A stretch of 64,000 nucleotides of DNA. Origin: Oncomelania hupensis. Lineage: Eukaryota > Mollusca > Gastropoda > Littorinimorpha > Pomatiopsidae. The notes under the pieces were generated by a model. It made no database searches, was not told the origin of the DNA, and saw only the letters and a program-made list of their open reading frames with translations. This document shows, piece after piece, positions 23,345-33,410 of the stretch. Position 1 is the first letter of the stretch, and every line of letters begins with the position of its first letter. Location: contig CM072527.1 in NCBI GenBank assembly GCA_036898135.1, forward strand, positions 5,358,578 through 5,422,577. The letters run 5' to 3'. The translations under genes were made by a program, and so were the position numbers.

Positions 23345-23930
23345 TTACATTACATTACATAATTGTTGTTTTAGGTCCAGCGGACTCTTCCTAGCCAAAT
23401 CAGGATCGGACAACCCCCAATCCGCATAAAAGATCTGCTGAAACAACCCTAGTGGGAAAACTGAATGCCCTCCACCAGCCAGTCACTTTACAATAAAGAC
23501 ATCCCACGCAGGGGACGGCTGAGGCTTCACCCCAACTTATCGAACCCCCGTTTACAAAAACAAAATAGAATACAAACATCATTATAAATTATCAACAAAA
23601 CACATACATATAAAATGCCTACATTGCTAAATAATAACATCATAGGAAGCCCTAGTGACCACCTGGCAGAAAGCGTCCAATATTCCCAAGCTGATCCAAC
23701 AGACCTCATACACAAACAAGGAGTCTTGTCCCGAAAGAGTTTTCAAGAAAAAAGGTAGGAGACTGGTCTAGCGAAGAAGACGATAGTATAGCGGATTGAT
23801 AGAACAGAGCAGGAATGAGAAAGAGCAAATGAGAAAGACAGCGACAGTGGGAATTTAAAGCACTAAATTTCCAGAAAGTGGGGATACTATTTATACTGAA
23901 ACCCCCGGCACCCCAACGGGGGAAGCACAT
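23345..23930 (-). mobile_element. Dispersed repeat R1, longest copy
   Basis: Starts on the plus strand with (TTACA)n, then TTTAGGTCCAGCGGACTC, the shared CATCCCACGCAGGGGACG block, the TTTACAAAAACAAAATAG block, and ends at ATTTATACTGAAACCCCCGG with a short CCCCCGG...CGGGGG hairpin. The copy at 35968-36290 has the same ends but lacks about 250 bp of the middle. Transcription is inferred to be minus, with (TGTAA)n as the 3' tail. Short minus-strand frames are not clearly coding. Confidence 0.75.
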
Positions 23931-24089
23931 TTTAAGCTTTTGCCTTGTTTAGTCAGTGTAGACTTAGAAGGTTACTGTTAATCTGAAGCAGACGACAGAA
24001 GTGATCATGCGTAGCAGTTGTATGCTGACGATAGCCAAGTAGGCAATAACATCATCGCAGCCTACGGTAGAGCTCCGATGTTTCATCCA

Positions 24090-25395
24090 AGGAGAACACA
24101 GCTAGGTTAGGTAGAACCAGTTCTGCTGGTCATGCAAAGGCTAGATAGAAGGTCATACGTGTTGAAAGCTTAGAGGAGTACACAGCTACACTCTAGAGAA
24201 TCGCTCCACTGATAGACCAGGGAAGCGGTACTTGTTGAATAATCGAATTCAATCAAGTTAGCCACGGCCTGACATTGTCAAGGAGGTAAATGAACATACT
24301 TCTGTTTCATCGTGATGTATTTATATTATTGTTGACTTATATTTGTGAAATGTGCTATGCTCAGAATTAAATTGTTAGCCCAACGTTGCGTGACCACGTG
24401 TCGAACACGACCGGTTGACGCCATGTGGAATTCCATATGGACCCACTGTGGTTTAACCTATATGTATGCCTGCAGACCAGTGGCTGTACCAGAGAATGTG
24501 TATAATATTAATTCTTTCTCTATGTGTATAGTTAGCCAAGATTTATATTTATATATGTATAGGAAATTAGAGTGGAGATTCCAGTGGACCACGGACTTAG
24601 CAGAATGTTCGTCGCTTATATAATAATATAGAGATGTGGAGCTAATCACTGAGGGCTACTTCGGCCTTCACTCAGACGCTCTGCACACACCAATTATATA
24701 GGGTTGTGCAGAATTTCGTCTCATATGTTACAGACGAGCAGGCATTGTATTGTGAGCCCAACTCGGCGAAAGACCAGAACAAGTCGTCGCTGAAAGTTGG
24801 TCTGCAGAGGCCTCTCTAGCAATGAGCAAAGAGAGCCCACCAGTCTAGCCACAGGGAAAAAACCTCCAAGACAACACAGCGTGTCAAGGAATCAACCGCA
24901 ACACAGCTCTTCGGACACTGAGCTAAATACACAGCCTTCAGTGCACTAAACTCTGTATAAACAGGACCACAGTAGTCCACTCTTCAAGAACTATGACCAT
25001 TAGGGCAGAAAGTATCCAGTGCCCTATGGTGAGAAAGTAGCTGCCTAGACCTATCAGCGAGCGAACCATTCGCATTGACATTTGAACTTTTAAGTTAGTT
25101 TCGTACTTTGAAGATCGTGTATAGAGTAGAAGAAATAAATGTGTGATATTTACTGTTATCACGTGGCTGGACTACATATGTTTCATAGCCGTGTGAAAGC
25201 TAGTGTGACAGTGATCTTTTACCATTTTTCTATCTATATCTGTACCCCAGCCTAGCCACAGACCGAGCTAAACAAATAAACGTATTAAGTGAAATCAAAG
25301 GGAGATTACTAGCGATCCCCATAGACTAAGACGAGTGGGTAATAGCAGTCCATTGTGCAGAGCCCAGCAACAATAAAACCCCACGTCACATCCTC
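24090..25395 (-). mobile_element. Dispersed repeat R2, copy 1
   Basis: The reverse complement of 24900-25395 matches 59895-60375: GGCTCTGCACAATGGA, GTTTATTTGTTTAGCTCG, ATAGATAGAAAAATGGTAAA, CTGTCACACTAGCTTTCACA, CGGCTATGAA, GTAGTCCAGCCAC, ATCACACATTTATTTCTTCT. Weaker similarity runs on to about 24100 and 60720. Position 25395 reads on the minus strand as TGACGTGGGGTTTTATTG and the other copy as TGTCACGGGGGTTTTATG, so both begin with TG. A solo LTR is possible but unproven. Confidence 0.75.
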
Positions 25396-25989
25396 CTCAT
25401 CGACTAAGTAAAGGATCTTTACATGACCTCTTTCTCCTCCTGCTAGACCTTCCTTTGTCTTTTCCTTTCTCCTCCTCATTATCATAATCCTCCTGTAGCC
25501 AATGTAATCCTTATTACAAGGATCCTTTCCTCCTCCTTCTAATTCTCCTGTTCTTCGATTATATATGTTACAGAGACTTCTCTTCCTTCCGCTAGACTTT
25601 TTTTGCCATCCTCTTTTATCTTCTTTTCTTTTCCTCTTTTTCCTCATCACAGCCTTCTTTTTCTTCTTCTTCTTCCTTCTCTTCCACTTTCTTCTTATTC
25701 TTCTTCTTCGTCCTTCTCATTTTCTTCTTCTTTCTTGCTTTATGCTGTCTTTCTTCTTTCTCTTCCTCTTTTTCCTCCTCATCTTCTTATTTTCCTCGGA
25801 TATTTGAGTAATACGCGGATCAGATAAGATAAAGCAACCTACAATATGATAAAGCAAATTCAATATCTTTGACAAACAGTTTTACAATTACAAACAATCA
25901 ACAAAGAGAGAGAACAATAGTCAAATTAACAACAATGATCATGAGAATGAAACTGTTGCACGTAATTGTTACAATTACTCTGTGCCTGC
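25396..25989. other. Pyrimidine-rich CTT stretch, otherwise unassigned
   Basis: TTCTTC/TTTTCC-rich DNA at about 25570-25800 gives Phe/Ser/Leu-rich frames that I regard as compositional artefacts. Confidence 0.5.
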
Positions 25990-26250
25990 TATCCTCTCCT
26001 ATCCTATCCTATCCTATCCTATCATATCCTATCCTATCCCATAACTCGGAGGTCGTAGGGGCACCACAGACGATCGTTTAACCAGCGTACTCCATCTTTC
26101 CCTGTCCTCAGCAACCCTGATTGTTTCGCTCAGTGTCAAACCAGCCCATTCTCGAATGTTGTCCTCCCATCTCTTTTTTGGTCTCCCTCTTCTTCTACCT
26201 CCTTGCACTGTGCCTTGCAGGAGGGTCTTTGCAAGACCTGATGATCTGGT
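25990..26250 (-). mobile_element. LINE 3' end fragment (copy F)
   Basis: A long (TATCC)n tail at 25990-26038, then the reverse complement of the family 3' end. The minus-strand reading includes LAKTLLQGTVQGGRRRGRPK and KRWEDNIREWAGLTL. It diverges from the family near 26250, the truncation point. Confidence 0.92.
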
Positions 26251-26294
26251 GGCTGTGCATGCTAGCATTACAATACCACCGTGGGACATTACTT

Positions 26295-26296
<2 letters not shown>

Positions 26297-26354
<58 letters not shown>

Positions 26355-26485
26355 CCTCCCTCTCTCTCTGTCTCTCTCTCTCATTCTACCTCACTCCCTT
26401 CCCCCTCTCTCTCTCTCCCTCCCTCTCTCTCTGTCTCTCTCTCATTCTACCTCACTCCCTTCCCCCTCTCTCTCTTCCTACCTCA

Positions 26486-26525
<40 letters not shown>

Positions 26526-26540
26526 TCTCTTTCTCTCTCA
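26297..26540. repeat. Complex CT/CCCT microsatellite with 60-bp duplications
   Basis: (CT)n blocks separated by 'CATTCTACCTCACTCCCTTC' segments that recur about three times. Strongly polypyrimidine. Confidence 0.93.
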
Positions 26541-26869
26541 GACACATACATATACACCCACGAATCACCGAGAAACCATTTGACACGAGATCATCAGCGG
26601 TGTGGGAGGGGGAGGGGGGAAAGAAGGATCAAGGAGGAAGGGGGGGGGAGGAGGGGGCACAAAATTTGAAGCAAAATTTCAAAAACACAACTAATATTAA
26701 GAAGGTTGGGTGTGGCATTTCCCCGGAAGAGTCTGCCCAAAATTCCCGATAAAATGCGACAATAGAGTGTCAAAATCAAAATTAAAAACACAAATCACAA
26801 TAAGTGACGGTGGATGCAGTTGTAAGAAAGTTACGACCCGCAGTTCTAATATTTCCTTACCACTTTTGA

Positions 26870-27077
26870 CCGCATCCCAATCAAATATAGCAACATTGTA
26901 CAGCCACCAACGTCAATACATGAACCACCATTGGTGTCATAATACTCAGTTCCACATGGCAATCAAATATGGCAACATTGTACAGCCACCAACCTCAGTA
27001 CATGAACCACCATTGGTGTCATAATACTCTGTTCCGCATGGCAATCAAATATGGCAACATTGTACAGCCACCAACGG
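26870..27077. repeat. 82-bp satellite array, block 1
   Basis: About 2.4 units of the 82-bp repeat that also fills 27295-27484 and 30043-31035. The unit contains CTGTTCCGCATGGCAATCAA, ATATGGCAACATTGTACAGC and CACCATTGGTGTCA. Block 1 ends where a tRNA SINE is inserted. Confidence 0.95.
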
Positions 27078-27087
27078 TAGTACATGA

Positions 27088-27284
27088 TTGTTTGTTTGTA
27101 GATTATAGTCACACGACACTTTCGCATATAGGTGACTACTGGACCGATTTATACTGACACCAGCGGGCCAGTTGTTGGTAAAGGGGAAAATAATATGATC
27201 ACACGTTGACCAATCCGGGATTCGAACCAGCGACCTTTCGGTTACTAGCAAGACGCTCTTACCAACTGAGCTACCCGGCCCCAT
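27088..27284 (-). mobile_element. tRNA-derived SINE family S4 with 10-bp target duplication
   Basis: Minus-strand head: GGTAGCTCAGTTGGTAAGAG (A box) and GGTTCGAATCC (B box), with the 3' end at the left as (CAAA)n. The host 82-bp unit is duplicated at the insertion: TAGTACATGA lies at 27078-27087 and again at 27285-27294. Another copy of the family is at 58240-58425, sharing GGTAA-GGGGAAAATAATAT and GACTACTGG. The clean duplication marks insertion by LINE-type target-primed integration. Confidence 0.93.
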
Positions 27285-27484
27285 TAGTACATGAACCATC
27301 ATTGGTGTCATAATACTCTGTTCCGCATGGCAATCCAATATGGCAACATTGTACAGCCACCAACGGTAGTACAGTAAATGAACCAACATTGGTGTCATAA
27401 TACTCTGTTCCGCCTGGCAATCAAATATGGCAACATTGTACAGCCACCAACGTCAGTACATGAACCACCATTGGTGTCACAATA
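27285..27484. repeat. 82-bp satellite array, block 2
   Basis: About 2.4 units lying between the S4 SINE insertion and the left terminus of the pogo-like element. The last unit stops inside CACAATA, where the transposon begins. Confidence 0.95.
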
Positions 27485-27768
27485 CAGTGAACTCCGGATA
27501 TACTAAAGGCCGGATAAAGTAAATATTCGGTTTTAGTAAGGTCCAGTCTTGGTCCCAACCAAAACTCTTCTTTGTCTCTGTTTTTAAAAATCTGATATAA
27601 TAAAAAAAAATATAGTAAAGTCCGCTTATAATAAAGTGTTTTCTAAGGCCCATGGCGAGTTTTGCTTCCGCTTGTAATAAAGTTTCAAGGGAGATTACTG
27701 TATTAAAGTTTCATGGGAGTTACTGACGTTCATAATGACGCAACATCGTCACGTCACGCTTACCCTGA

Positions 27769-27975
27769 AGCGTAAAATAGATCTAGATCTAATTCACGCA
27801 CTTGAAGGTGAAAAGATGAAAAAAAAAAAGAAATTGCTGAACAATTTAGAATTTCTGCATCAACAGTAACTGTGATTATGAAGGAGAGTGAAAAACTGAA
27901 GGAGAGATTTCACTGTTTGGCAGAAAAGGAGTCCCTAGCTTACAAATTTACAAAGCAAATTAGACTTCACTTTCG
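27769..27975 (+). pseudogene. pogo-type transposase N-terminal helix-turn-helix remnant
   Basis: The plus-strand reading gives LDLIHALEGEKM before an 11-A run (27819-27829), then in the next frame KEIAEQFRISASTVTVIMKE and KLKERFHCLAEK. This is the pattern of the psq/CENP-B-type DNA-binding helix-turn-helix that opens pogo-family transposases, which bind the element's own ends. The A run is one base off the frame needed, so the reading frame is broken. No CENP-B central domain or DDE catalytic core can be followed downstream. It lies about 285 bp inside the left terminus, where a transposase N-terminus is expected. Confidence 0.82.
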
Positions 27976-28382
27976 CTATACATGATGAAATGCGTTTATG
28001 ACTAAATAAGGGTGTTATATGTTGAACACATTATAATTATACATTTTGTACTTAGATTAATCCGAATCAATGGAGAACTGGGAAACCAACGTTTTGACTG
28101 GTTTGCACTTTCAAATGAGAGGTAAAGAAGAGATTTATTCCTAAGCTGTTGCATGGCTTTGCAAGACAAACCATCTTTTTTTTTTATCCACCATATTGTT
28201 TAGGTTTTGTTCATGTCTTTGTTTGCTTTAATTTTGTGAGCTTTTTGTTTTCCCACAATGACGATAGTACAACATGTACAATTCATGATCTACTTTTATG
28301 AATTATCCTTCCAATTAAAGGGTTGGTTTGAAATAATTAGGACACGAAGGCTCACATGTTATTACATCTCTTATCCGTACTG

Positions 28383-28385
<3 letters not shown>

Positions 28386-28419
<34 letters not shown>

Positions 28420-28445
28420 CCTCTCTCTCTCTCTCCCTCTCTCTC
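28386..28445. repeat. (CT)n microsatellite inside the pogo-like element
   Basis: CT dinucleotide tract with small interruptions. A separate (GA)n tract lies at 28940-28974. Confidence 0.93.
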
Positions 28446-28935
28446 ACTCACACACACGTGAACTTACACACACAGACATCAAGAAATAATACTGTAAAAT
28501 TTCAATCAATATACACAAACTGGGTTATAAGAGAGGTATTCTTGAAGAGTTTATAATACCCGAGTTAATAAACAAAAATATAATTAATCAATCAACATAT
28601 GTGAGCGTAATGGAATCCAATAAGGGACAATGGACCTACTGCAAGTGTTCATAAAAAAAATATCTTTTTCAGCTATTTCCCGTGGATTTCTGATGGCTTC
28701 ACACGAAAGGCTAAAAGGACCTTTTCACTTTCGTGAAATATCACTTGTTATCACGTGGCTGTGTCCAGAAACAATAGATCTTGACGATGAGTGCATATTC
28801 ATAATGTTCACTCAAGTAACGTAATTGCTATTTACCTGTAATTACGATAGCAATAGGTAATACCCATTGGGGGGCGGAAGGGGGGGGGAGGAAACACAAA
28901 GAAGAAGAAAATCTCAATTTTGAAAAGGCCATGTT

Positions 28936-28979
<44 letters not shown>

Positions 28980-29466
28980 TCCAACCACTCAAATAAATAC
29001 TTTGAATTTTGTTCTTGGCAACTCTGGTAAGAGAAACGTCTCCACGACGACTTATGGACGGCTGTCCGGGGGTGGGGGGCTGGAGCTGGGGAGGGTGGGG
29101 GGTGTAATTTAAAATGGGAAAACATAGTTTACGTGTGGAATTCAGCAAGGGACAACAAACCAACACAGGAATATTAATCTAAATTAAAATATGTAATAAT
29201 GAAAGCGATTCGTTCGATTTGCACTGTCTTATTTTAACTGTTCAACTATGTGAATCTAATCAATTAATGGGACCCAATTCCAATGTACATGTATATAACG
29301 CGCCAAATGTCAGCTCAATTTAGAACGATGTTGAGTTACGTGAACACACAGACAAATAGACAAATAGACAATTACAGTCTGCAGAAATCCTGGTAAAAGA
29401 TGGAAATTCGAGAGGTCATTATTTTGTTCATTGATTTGTTTTGCTTTTCTTCTTCTTTATTTGCAC

Positions 29467-29751
29467 CAGGGCTGGATCCAGGTGGTAGGGGTGGGGGGAG
29501 GGGGTGCTAGGAGTGCTGCAGCATCCCCCCACCCCTTGGCAACAACAAATGAATAAATAAATAAAATAAAATTAAAAAAAATAAAGAAGAAGATGGAATT
29601 TTTTTGTTTAACTGGAAGAACGTTATGTAAGGCAGTTAGTTACGGTAGATTTACTTGTGGTGTTTCACCACTCTGTACCATACACTTTAAAGAGAACTAG
29701 ACTAGCACCCCACCCCCTCCCCTCCCTCGAAAATGGAATGATCCGGCCCTG
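29467..29751. mobile_element. hAT-like MITE nested in the pogo-like element
   Basis: The left end CAGGGCTGGATCCA and the reverse complement of the right end CAGGGCCGGATCAT are imperfect inverted termini, and both continue into G-rich sequence ending GGGGTGCTA. CAGGGC-type ends are common in hAT elements. TGCAC flanks both sides (29462-29466 and 29752-29756), shorter than the usual 8-bp hAT duplication, so the assignment is tentative. The interior is A-rich and non-coding. Confidence 0.65.
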
Positions 29752-30042
29752 TGCACCCACATACACTTTGGACCAGCGTTTTCTATCTCTTTATAATGAG
29801 AGTGTCGCATTAGTAAACGTTAAATTAAAACAAAAACAAATTAACCCTCTAAAATCGTTATTATAAACGAAGTCGGTTATAGTCAAGTAAACCTCTAAAA
29901 CTGTATTATAAACGAAGTTTCGGTTATAGTAAAGCAAACTTTAAAAACTTTACTGTAAACGGATTTTCGGTTGTATTAAATATTCGGTTATACTAAAGAT
30001 TTATTTGGTCCCAGGACACTTTACTATATCCGAAGTTCACTG

Positions 30043-31035
30043 TACTCTGTTCCGCATGGCAATCAAATATGGCAACATTGTACAGCCACCAACGTCAGTA
30101 CATGAACTACCATTGGTGTCACAATAATCTGTTCCGCATGGCAATCAAATATGGCAACATTGTACAACCACCAACGTCAGTACATGAACCACCATTGGTG
30201 TCACAATACTCTGTTCCGCATGGCAATCAAATATGGCAACATTGTACAGCCACCAACGTCAGTACATGAACCACCATTGGTGTCACAATAGTCTGTTCCG
30301 CATGGCAATCAAATATGGCAACATTGTACAGCCACCAACGTCAGTACATGAACCACCATTGGTGTCACAATACTCTGTTCCGCATGGCAATCAAATATGG
30401 CAACATTGTACAGCCACCAACGGTAGTACATGAACAACTATTGGTGTCATAATACTCTGTTCCGCATGGCAATCCAATATGGCAACATAGTACAGCAACC
30501 AACGGTAGTACATGAACAACCATTGGTGTCATAATACTCTGTTCCGCATGGCAATCCAATATGGCAACATTGTACAGCCACCAACGGTAGGAAATGAACC
30601 ACCATTGGTGTCATAATACTCTGTTCCGCATGGCAATCCAATATGGCAACATTGTACAGCCACCAACGGTAGTAAATGAACCACCATTGGTGTCATAATA
30701 CTCTGTTCCGCATGGCAATCAAATATGGCAACATTGTACAGCCATCAAACATGAACCACCATTGGTGTCACAATACTCTGTTCCGCATGGCAATCAAATA
30801 TGGCAACATTGTACAGCCACCAACGTCAGTACATGAACTACCATTGGTGTCACAATAATCTGTTCCGCATGGCAATCAAATATGGCAACATTGTACAGCC
30901 ACCAACGTCAGTACATGAACCACCATTGGTGTCACAATAATCTGTTCCGCATGGCAATCAAATATGGCAACATTGTACAGCCACCAACGTCAGTACATGA
31001 ACCACCATTGGTGTCATACCACTGTGTTCCGCATG
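30043..31035. repeat. 82-bp satellite array, block 3
   Basis: About 12 units with an 82-bp period (CTGTTCCGC at 30047, 30129 and so on). Two sub-types alternate: CCAACGTCAGTACATGAACC with CACAATA, and CCAACGGTAGTA with CATAATA. One short unit near 30745 has lost about 14 bp. Small open frames on both strands are artefacts. Confidence 0.96.
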
Positions 31036-31053
31036 GTCTCTTATCTCTCCCAC

Positions 31054-31320
31054 AGTCGTAGCTCAGTGGTAAGAGCGTTGGCCTGGCACATCGATGACCC
31101 AGGTTCCGATCCCGTGGTGGGCAAGTTAACAGTGGACAGTTTCTCTGTCCGTCTTAGCAGTTTGATTGTTATGGTGGTTCAGTGCTGATTTAGGTCCCTT
31201 ACACCCTCTCCCTTGGTATGGTTATTCACCCCACCCTCCCCCTTTCAAACCCCACTCGTCTGCCATATCGCCAAAGGTGGGTGTAGACGATAAACCTCAA
31301 TGTTTATTCATTCTGGTCTG
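31054..31320 (+). mobile_element. tRNA-derived SINE family S5
   Basis: GTCGTAGCTCAGTGGTAAGA (A-box region, about 31055-31074) and GGTTCCGATCC (B box, near 31105) at tRNA spacing, then a body with GGACAGTTTCTCTGTCC and GATAAACCTCAATG. It sits just after the last 82-bp unit. A (CT)n tract at 31324-31424 and 'GAAACGCTATATAAATACC' near 31563 could be an expanded tail and 3' end. No acceptor-stem pairing, so not a functional tRNA. Confidence 0.75.
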
Positions 31321-31322
31321 GA

Positions 31323-31323
<1 letters not shown>

Positions 31324-31406
<83 letters not shown>

Positions 31407-31430
31407 TCCCTCTCCCTCTCTATCTCTCTG
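31324..31430. repeat. (CT)n/(CCCTCT)n microsatellite
   Basis: Long CT tract with one GCTC interruption and a CCCTCT end. Confidence 0.96.
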
Positions 31431-32155
31431 TATAGATAGCATTTTTAGGTGTGTAATATTTCTGTTCTAGTTTCCCGTTTGTTGTTAATTTTATTGTCGC
31501 GGTTTTCTTTACAGACATTTGAATGCGTGAGACTTGCCCTTCAGCCGAGTCGTTTCGTAAAGAAACGCTATATAAATACCCCTTTTCGTCTTCTTCTTTT
31601 CCACAATATAAGAAAACAGACTTTACAAAATCAATCAGAAGACGCCTGTAATTACGTTGTTTATGGAGATCAACAGCATTGTGGAAAAAACGATAGGACA
31701 TTTTTGTTTCATCTGTCATCATTACACAGTGTTATGGTCGGATTGATCTAGGATTGCCGACCGTTTAAGGCCAAGTCTCGGTCAATCCCGCTAGGACACG
31801 TGGAGATAAGGGAAGCAAATCGTCTCAAAGCCCGGGACGTTTAGTGTGGGATTGCCTTGGCTTGAAACAGCACGAGTGATATCAGGAAGCACAGAGTTAA
31901 CAGCGGCGTACACAGACTAAGATACACACAAGCACGCTGGTGCGCACCTACGCACGCTCGCGCAACTACACAACTCTTCCCCCACCCTCTCTCACATACA
32001 CCTGTCACAGTTAGGACGGGCAAGATAGTTCCTTTGCACAACTTTTTTTAAAGTATAATCGCGGACACACACACACACACGCACACACATACACGCACAT
32101 ATATGTCCCTTAAAAAACAAGATCTCTCTCCTCTCTCTTTCATATAGTTTTCTAG

Positions 32156-32159
<4 letters not shown>

Positions 32160-32232
<73 letters not shown>
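32160..32232. repeat. (CT)n microsatellite
   Basis: Uninterrupted CT tract of about 70 bp. A short CA tract lies at 32065-32100. Confidence 0.96.
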
Positions 32233-32236
<4 letters not shown>

Positions 32237-33410
32237 ATCTATCTATCCATTACATGTACTATATAATAATCACCTCACATAGGCGAGAGAAACAGAGAAG
32301 CGAAGGTGCAAACAAGACGACAATTAGATGCAGATTGGCGGAGAAAAGTAAAAAGCAAAAATACAAAAGAAGCAGAAGAAGGTTCTTCTCTTTGTAAAAC
32401 ATAGCAAAAGTTCTTGACTCGGACATCGGGCCCCCAAATTTCTTTAGCGGTTGCGTCAGCTTCGTATTCCCAACACGTAGATGCGTCTGCACTAAAGTGC
32501 AAGTTGACATTCCCTTTAACATTGTGCGGACAGCCTGCTTGATTGCGCACTCTTCTGTTAATGAAATGCGCAATTTACTGAGAAAGCTGTTCGTTTTGCA
32601 CGGGGATTTGCATGCTTAGCGGTTACACTTCCATAAAATGGTTCGGACCGCAGTTGTCACATAGTTTAATTTCTGCATACTCATTTGTACTAGCACACCT
32701 CCTTGCAGTAATAGTCTTCAATTCAAATATTGATTCACATTTCCAACTTTATGTTAATGTCCATTCACGTGCATGAGATTTTAGACATTTATTCTCACGC
32801 ATGGACACACATGCACTACATAAAATCTAACAATTTCAAATTGAACGGCAATCATAAAACATAACACTTCATTGCAGCAGTACACCTCAATGCAATACTA
32901 GTAGTCCAGTCCCAGTAATGAAATAAATAGCCAAATAAGCAACTAATTCCTATAAAAATGCTATGCAGTAAAAAATATTCTTTAAGCAATGAGGAAATAC
33001 CTATAAAAAGTCCCAGTAAAAAGAAGGGGTCTGAAACATGATTTTTGGTGCTTATGTTTTTTCACACTTCAAAACGTCAAAGGGAGATTACTTGAAATAA
33101 ACATTTAATTCAAAACCATATCATGTTGCATGTCAAATGAAAGCTCTTAACATATACAGTCCGAAAATCTGTTTCAACGCTTTCTGTGTCAGTTTTAGTT
33201 CTGACTGTGGATTAAAATTTTAATTAACATAGGGGTATAAATGCGAAATTCCGATGATCTTAAAAATCTTGATCTCGATTGTAAAAGTCGACTTCTATTT
33301 AATTCACAAGAGAAAAAAGATTAGTTAAAAGGAAGACACACGAAATAAAGAAAAACAGAAAAACCCAGGAAATTGATTAGTTTTCCAGTAGAATATAGAA
33401 GTGGTCTACC
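32233..33410. other. Unassigned stretch downstream of the broken gene
   Basis: No recognised gene. The phrase CACACCTCCTTGC / TACACCTCAATGC occurs near 32695 and 32882 and resembles TACACCTCATTGC near 36767 on the other side of the pseudogene, but I could not extend it into a terminal repeat. Confidence 0.4.

Larger units (their letters stand above)
27485..30042. mobile_element. pogo/Tigger-like DNA transposon, about 2.56 kb
   Basis: The left end CAGTGAACTCCGGATATACT and the reverse complement of the right end CAGTGAACTTCGGATATAGT form terminal inverted repeats. TA dinucleotides at 27483-27484 and 30043-30044 are the target duplication. Removing the element rejoins the 82-bp satellite unit as CACAATACTCTG, which is the normal unit sequence. 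TA duplication with CAGTG ends is typical of the Tc1/mariner superfamily, and the internal helix-turn-helix remnant (27769-27975) points to the pogo branch. Near both ends are additional GGTTATA/TAAACGAAG-type subterminal repeats (29880-29990). No catalytic DDE/D region is recognisable, so this copy is dead. Confidence 0.93.
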
